55,838 nucleotides of DNA from Hyphomicrobiales bacterium (GTDB lineage: Bacteria; Pseudomonadota; Alphaproteobacteria; Rhizobiales; Beijerinckiaceae). The translations under genes and the position numbers were made by a program. The stretch lies in the NCBI GenBank assembly GCA_947455645.1, contig CANGPA010000007.1, forward strand, positions 1 to 55,838, given 5' to 3'. This document shows, piece after piece, positions 52,792 through 55,838 of this stretch. The first letter of the stretch is position 1, and every line of letters starts with the position of its first letter. Below the pieces are notes generated by a model. That model was given only the letters and a program-made list of their open reading frames with translations. It was not told the origin of the DNA and ran no database searches.

Positions 52792-52829
52792 TAAGCTTTA
52801 CTGCATTTTTTCTTAACGGTGTTGTTATT

Positions 52830-53270
52830 GTGTTCCGAATCTTAAAATCGATTGTGTTTGTGACCTTGGCTCTCGGCGCAACGCCTGTGCTGGCAACCTG
52901 TACGGCGCCCAATGGTTCTTATGCCGGAATTTTGCCAGGCATTAGTTTTTCAAGCGCAGGGGCCATCACCAGCTCTTATCTCCAGATGATGAGCGGAACG
53001 ATTACCTATAGCAGCTCCACGAAAACTTTCTCGGGCAGTTTCGCTTATAAATACGCGGCGGTCGGCAGCACATCCGTCACGAGCGGAATTTCTACATTCA
53101 CGACATCGCAATCCACCTGGAACAGTTCAACCTGTATGGGTTCGATCACGATCAACGGTACGACCATGTATTTCGTCTCGACGAGTTCCGGTAGCACGCT
53201 GATGTTGATCAATCCGGGGTCGTTAAGCGGGTCGTTCGAATTCATGAATGGCCGCCTTGAAAAACAATAG
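52830..53270 (+). CDS. Ser/Thr-rich secreted protein, unknown family (paralogue A)
   Basis: Exported protein of about 146 residues, not recognised. The signal peptide is VFRILKSIVFVTLALGATPVLA. The mature part is about a third Ser and Thr, has just two Cys (TCTAPNG near the start and SSTCMGSITING), a GSYAG motif and the end GRLEKQ. Strand-like alternation suggests a small beta domain with one disulfide. The next gene has the same layout. I chose GTG 52830, placing the signal peptide at the start; the frame runs further upstream to 52743 but passes through the likely promoter. No strong ribosome site is visible. Confidence 0.7.
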   Translation: MFRILKSIVFVTLALGATPVLATCTAPNGSYAGILPGISFSSAGAITSSYLQMMSGTITYSSSTKTFSGSFAYKYAAVGSTSVTSGISTFTTSQSTWNSSTCMGSITINGTTMYFVSTSSGSTLMLINPGSLSGSFEFMNGRLEKQ

Positions 53271-53350
53271 ACTCTTATCTTCTTCAAGCTGAAGGAATTA
53301 ATTCGAACATAAAATTTTAGCTTTGGATCTGGACATGTTGGAGGTTGCAT

Positions 53351-53875
53351 ATGAAATTCACGATGAAAAAATTAATTGAAAAAATTTCTATTCGTTGTTT
53401 TGCAGCGGAACAAAAGCCTCGTGCGATCATGGGTGCGCGCATGTTGCGGAACAGCGCCATCCTGTCTGCGCTGGTCTTATCCGGCATGCCCTCTTGGGCA
53501 GCATGCCCGTCAAGCATTTCAAAATTAGCCGGAACCTATGTCGGTTCAGGAACAATGTATGATTATAGTACGTCGCTTGCTTTGAGTGAAATAACAACGA
53601 TTACTGCCTCGTGGACACTTACGTCGTCCGGATCCGGGACGATGACGATGTATACCAAGACCGGTACGACGCAGAACGTATCATCATATACGTTATCAGG
53701 AACAATCTCATCATTTAGCACAACGACGTGTATAGCGACTTATTATATGTCATCCAGTTCTACGAGTACCGTTAAAGTCTCGATATCAAACAGCGGCACA
53801 GTCGCCACGGTCACCGATTACACATCTTCCTCCGGCAAGACTCGCATCTTCGATCTCCGGGTCGAAAAAATCTAA
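53351..53875 (+). CDS. Ser/Thr-rich secreted protein, unknown family (paralogue B)
   Basis: Protein of 174 residues, not recognised, with the same layout as the previous gene. GGAGG is 6 bases before the ATG. The N-region is unusually long and basic (about 30 residues) before the hydrophobic part LRNSAILSALVLSGMPSWAA; an ATG at 53429 is the alternative start. The mature part has two Cys (ACPSSIS and TTTCIATYY), GTYVGSG near the start and the end LRVEKI, matching GSYAG, two Cys and GRLEKQ in the paralogue. Ser and Thr make up about 40 percent of it. Confidence 0.72.
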   Translation: MKFTMKKLIEKISIRCFAAEQKPRAIMGARMLRNSAILSALVLSGMPSWAACPSSISKLAGTYVGSGTMYDYSTSLALSEITTITASWTLTSSGSGTMTMYTKTGTTQNVSSYTLSGTISSFSTTTCIATYYMSSSSTSTVKVSISNSGTVATVTDYTSSSGKTRIFDLRVEKI

Positions 53876-53903
53876 CGCGTAAAATCGACGTGTAACGCAT
53901 CCA

Positions 53904-53926
53904 CGGCGCGGCTGAATACCGCGCCG
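53904..53926. terminator. GC-rich hairpin between convergent genes
   Basis: CGGCGCGG, seven bases, CCGCGCCG: a perfect 8-bp stem 28 bases after paralogue B stops and just before the stop of the His-rich gene. There is no T-run, so it may act as a bidirectional, rho-assisted terminator or a transcript-end stem. Confidence 0.5.
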
Positions 53927-53948
53927 CATTGATCAAGTGCGGGTCCGT

Positions 53949-54152
53949 TCAGGACTGCGCGTTGTCTTCGCTCTCGTGATGGTGATCGCCCTGATGGGTC
54001 GAGGCCGTCGAGGCATGCGTGTCGTGGTGGGTCTCGTGATGGTGGTCGTCATGCGCCGGCGCTGACTCATGGCCTGCATGAGACTCGATTACCGCAGCGG
54101 CATGGCGTTGCGAATTTGCCGGAAAGGCGGTGCGCCGTGTTTTCTTGCCCAT
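53949..54152 (-). CDS. small histidine-rich protein
   Basis: Protein of 67 residues with a basic N-terminus (MGKKTRRTAF) and a C-terminal half with about 15 His mixed with Asp, Glu, Thr and Ala (HDDHHHETHHDTHAS; GDHHHESEDN). No signal peptide or membrane segment. GGGAGAGAAG stands just before the ATG at 54152. Such stretches bind nickel, zinc or copper; storage or chaperoning is a guess. Stop-free length and the ribosome site support a real gene. The 284 bp between it and the second tRNA show no gene. Confidence 0.6.
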   Translation of the reverse strand: MGKKTRRTAFPANSQRHAAAVIESHAGHESAPAHDDHHHETHHDTHASTASTHQGDHHHESEDNAQS

Positions 54153-54393
54153 TCTTCTCTCCCAAGGGTTCAATGCTGGTTCAACAGCGGATTTAGAGCG
54201 CCGAGCCCCGAAACTATTGGGTTTTTGATAAAAAGATAGATCAGGGAGGGCTGTGCTCTGGCTTCATTCACAACTGTATTGAGCCCGATGATGAGGATGT
54301 CGGACCACGAATGCCGCGCCCGACCCGCCCGCGATCAAGCCCCCTAAGGCCGTTGGTCTTGATTAAAAGCCGGGTAAAGAATAAAAACAACGC

Positions 54394-54423
54394 TTGAAAA
54401 GGCCAAATTTGATCCGTTTTTAT
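54394..54423 (+). promoter_or_regulatory. sigma-70-like promoter of the second tRNA-Val
   Basis: TTGAAA (54394-54399), about 18 bases, TTTTAT (54418-54423); the tRNA begins 14 bases later. It differs in sequence from the promoter of copy 1, so the two tRNA units are not simple recent duplicates beyond the tRNA itself. Confidence 0.5.
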
Positions 54424-54436
54424 TGGTTTCAGTTGT

Positions 54437-54511
54437 GGGCGCGTAGCACAGCGGTAGTGCGTTCCCTTCACACGGGAGAGGTCACAGGTTCAATCCCTGT
54501 CGCGCCCACCA
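54437..54511 (+). tRNA. tRNA-Val (anticodon CAC), copy 2
   Basis: 75-nt cloverleaf identical to copy 1, with encoded CCA at 54509-54511. Its upstream and downstream flanks are unrelated to those of copy 1. The identical tRNA 3.8 kb away, plus the 3' remnant between them, marks this as a repeated integration target. Confidence 0.95.
54490..54511 (+). repeat. att-like direct repeat, copy 3 (3' end of tRNA-Val copy 2)
   Basis: Same 22 bases as at 50641-50662 and 51860-51881, in the same orientation. It bounds the right side of the stretch carrying the Omp-like, Ser/Thr-rich and His-rich genes. Confidence 0.65.
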
Positions 54512-54554
54512 AGGTCTAGTGTCGAAAACACAGAGGTTTTTCGTGGGCGAGCGG

Positions 54555-54968
54555 ATGCAAGATTGGGAGTGGTGGTTTCTTCGCCCATACCGGCATCGGC
54601 TTGCGCGCGGTGTTCTATCGCTTGCCCTAGTTTATGCGCTGGCCTTCGCGGGCATTCTTGACGCCGCGCATCGCGCGCATGCCGCAGGCAGTTTCTCCGA
54701 TCCCGTTCTTGCGGAATTTTGTTCATCGGGACATGAGTCCGGTGCAACCGATCCGCACGGAGACGGCACGCCCGATCGCCACAAAGGCGCCCTGTCTTGC
54801 TGCTTGCCGGCCGTTCCGCTCGGTGGTTTGGTAACCCTTGCCACCGATCCGACGCCTTTGCGCAAGATCTATGCACGTGATCTTGGTCCGCTTGCCAATG
54901 ATCTGTATGTTGAGCTCTTTCCGCCTGCGGCGCAGGGAACACCACGTGCGCCACCTTTATTGATTTGA
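54555..54968 (+). CDS. DUF2946-like membrane-associated protein, probably copper-linked
   Basis: Protein of about 137 residues with one N-terminal hydrophobic segment (GVLSLALVYALAFAGILDAA), then a Cys/His-bearing part: FCSSGH, DRHKGALSCCLPA. This pattern (C-x(2-3)-GH ... H ... CC-PA) resembles DUF2946 proteins found near copper and cobalt genes. The next gene is a PCuAC copper chaperone 50 bp away, supporting a link. The ATG at 54555 is a choice; a GTG at 54519 only 7 bases after the tRNA is also open. Confidence 0.62.
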   Translation: MQDWEWWFLRPYRHRLARGVLSLALVYALAFAGILDAAHRAHAAGSFSDPVLAEFCSSGHESGATDPHGDGTPDRHKGALSCCLPAVPLGGLVTLATDPTPLRKIYARDLGPLANDLYVELFPPAAQGTPRAPPLLI

Positions 54969-55018
54969 TCGGCCAATCTGAGACGTCACACCCATCAAAC
55001 CATTAAAGGTAAATCTCT

Positions 55019-55522
55019 ATGCGATCTTTATCGATCACGCGCGTTGTTGCGCTTCTCTCACTTCTTCTTGTTCCGACATTTGTTTTCGCGCACGGCTTCA
55101 AATTGGGGTCGCTTGAAATCGGCCATCCTTGGACGCGTGCAACACCCAATGGCGCTGAAGTTGCGGGCGGCTTTTTGACCATCACCAACACGGGCACCAG
55201 CGATGACAAGCTCATCGCGGTGGAGGTTGAGGGCATCGCCCATGTTCAACTTCACGAAATGAAAACCGAAAATGGTGTCATGAGCATGCGGCCATTGAAA
55301 GACGGATTGCCTATCCCCGCGGGTGAAAAGGTCGAATTGAAGCCCGGCTCTTTCCACATCATGATGATGGGCCTGTCGCAGCCCTTCGTTGAAGGGACGA
55401 TGGTGAAGGGAAAGATCATTTTCGAGAAAGCGGGTTCGGCCGATATCGAATTTAAGGTCGAAGCAGTGGGCGCTAATCCGGCTGAAAAGCATCAGCACGG
55501 TGCGGCCACAACAACCGATTGA
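55019..55522 (+). CDS. periplasmic copper chaperone PCuAC
   Basis: Copper(I) carrier of 167 residues that delivers copper to the CuA site of cytochrome oxidase. A signal peptide (VVALLSLLLVPTFVFA) is followed by the DUF461 fold: LEIGHPWTRATPNGAEVAGGFLTITNTG and the metal ligands HVQLHEM...GVMSMR and FHIMMMGL (H-x10-M and H-x-M-x-M-type). A His-containing tail (AEKHQHGAAT) may hold extra copper. It is co-directional with the DUF2946-like gene. Confidence 0.92.
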   Translation: MRSLSITRVVALLSLLLVPTFVFAHGFKLGSLEIGHPWTRATPNGAEVAGGFLTITNTGTSDDKLIAVEVEGIAHVQLHEMKTENGVMSMRPLKDGLPIPAGEKVELKPGSFHIMMMGLSQPFVEGTMVKGKIIFEKAGSADIEFKVEAVGANPAEKHQHGAATTTD

Positions 55523-55535
55523 TAGAGGTTTGACC

Positions 55536-55838
55536 TTAGCGCGTGGCGGTTTGTGAGAGACGCGTAACCGCCGCGTGCAAGTCGTCGAAATGGTCAATCA
55601 GCACATCGGGTGCGAGCCTATCAATCGGGGTGCTGCTATACCCAAACCGTACGCCAATCACAGGGAGTTTCGCATTGCGCGCGGTATCAATATCGGTCGC
55701 CGTATCGCCAATCATAATCGCGTGATGCGTAAGCCCGCCTGCCTTTTCGATGGTTGAGGTGAGATGCCGCGCATCAGGTTTTTGATAGGGAAAACTGTCG
55801 CGACCACAAATCGCTTGGAAGTGGTCCGCAACGCCAAG
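55536..55838 (-). CDS. HAD-family phosphatase, phosphoglycolate phosphatase-like (5' end outside window)
   Basis: The C-terminal 100 residues of a haloacid dehalogenase hydrolase, running off the right edge. Visible: FPYQKPDARHL with the motif III Lys, and IMIGDTATDIDTARNAKLPVIGVRFGYS with motif IV acidic residues, both typical of phosphoglycolate phosphatase. The catalytic Asp motif DxD lies outside the window. Its TAA stop is convergent with the copper chaperone gene. Confidence 0.88.
   Translation of the reverse strand, partial: LGVADHFQAICGRDSFPYQKPDARHLTSTIEKAGGLTHHAIMIGDTATDIDTARNAKLPVIGVRFGYSSTPIDRLAPDVLIDHFDDLHAAVTRLSQTATR

Noticed and set aside
54490-54954. Minus-strand ORF of 154 codons over the second tRNA and the DUF2946-like gene
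   Set aside because: It begins within the DUF2946-like gene and ends inside the tRNA; composition is that of a shadow.
1-55838. CRISPR arrays, insertion sequences and rRNA genes
   Set aside because: No regularly spaced 25-40-bp repeats, no transposase ORF with terminal inverted repeats and no rRNA-like sequence were seen by reading both strands.

Overview
The window reads as the chromosome of an alphaproteobacterium, most likely of the order Hyphomicrobiales (Rhizobiales). Three things point there: a gene transfer agent (GTA)-type structural cluster in the order found in Rhodobacter capsulatus, the order ccmI-ccmE-ccmF-ccmH-degP-response regulator-histidine kinase-glnE, and an Omp25/Omp31-like beta-barrel. 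Genes are dense, share ATGA stop/start overlaps, and have moderate GC. The species cannot be named from the sequence.

Region 1 (1-12202) is a GTA or GTA-derived structural cluster. It holds a 5'-truncated HK97-type major capsid protein, head-tail connector, head closure protein, tail terminator, major tail protein, two tail-assembly chaperones, the DUF2460 and DUF2163 hub/baseplate proteins, an NlpC/P60 peptidase and the giant 'megatron' baseplate protein. A fibre with a self-cleaving S74 chaperone tail and a GH108 endolysin follow. Three things are odd. The tape-measure gene expected between the chaperones and the DUF2460 gene is absent. An antisense secreted trypsin-like protease interrupts the head module. 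The endolysin is fused in frame to a holin-like segment that keeps its own ribosome binding site and ATG.

Region 2 (12248-31285) is housekeeping: a PepSY-like periplasmic protein with an OmpR/PhoP-type two-component system, a glycine-zipper lipoprotein, cytochrome c maturation genes (ccmI, E, F, H), an HtrA/DegP protease with a second two-component system, glnE, and, on the minus strand, a PAS-domain histidine kinase and aminopeptidase N. Four copies of GCGTGAC at an exact 18-bp period lie upstream of ccmI.

Region 3 (31392-49804) is metabolic. It has a cation diffusion facilitator with three C-terminal repeats, glyoxalase I, and a plus-strand run galM-uraH-xdhA-xdhB-xdhC-guanine deaminase-puuD-uraD that takes guanine or hypoxanthine/xanthine through urate to allantoin. 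Next come otnC and otnK (four-carbon acid sugar use). Convergent to them is a TRAP permease pair without a binding protein, then moaA, a sarcosine/N-methyltryptophan oxidase-like flavoenzyme and an EamA exporter, and a DUF971 gene.

Region 4 (49815-55838) begins with an L,D-transpeptidase and then holds an island-like stretch between two identical 75-nt tRNA-Val(CAC) genes. A third, 3'-only copy of the tRNA end lies between them, as expected of past site-specific integration into a tRNA gene. No integrase remains in the window. The segments carry two outer-membrane beta-barrel-like proteins, a pair of paralogous Ser/Thr-rich secreted proteins of unknown family, and a small His-rich protein. 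After the second tRNA come a DUF2946-like protein, a PCuAC copper chaperone, and the 3' part of a convergent HAD phosphatase cut by the window edge.
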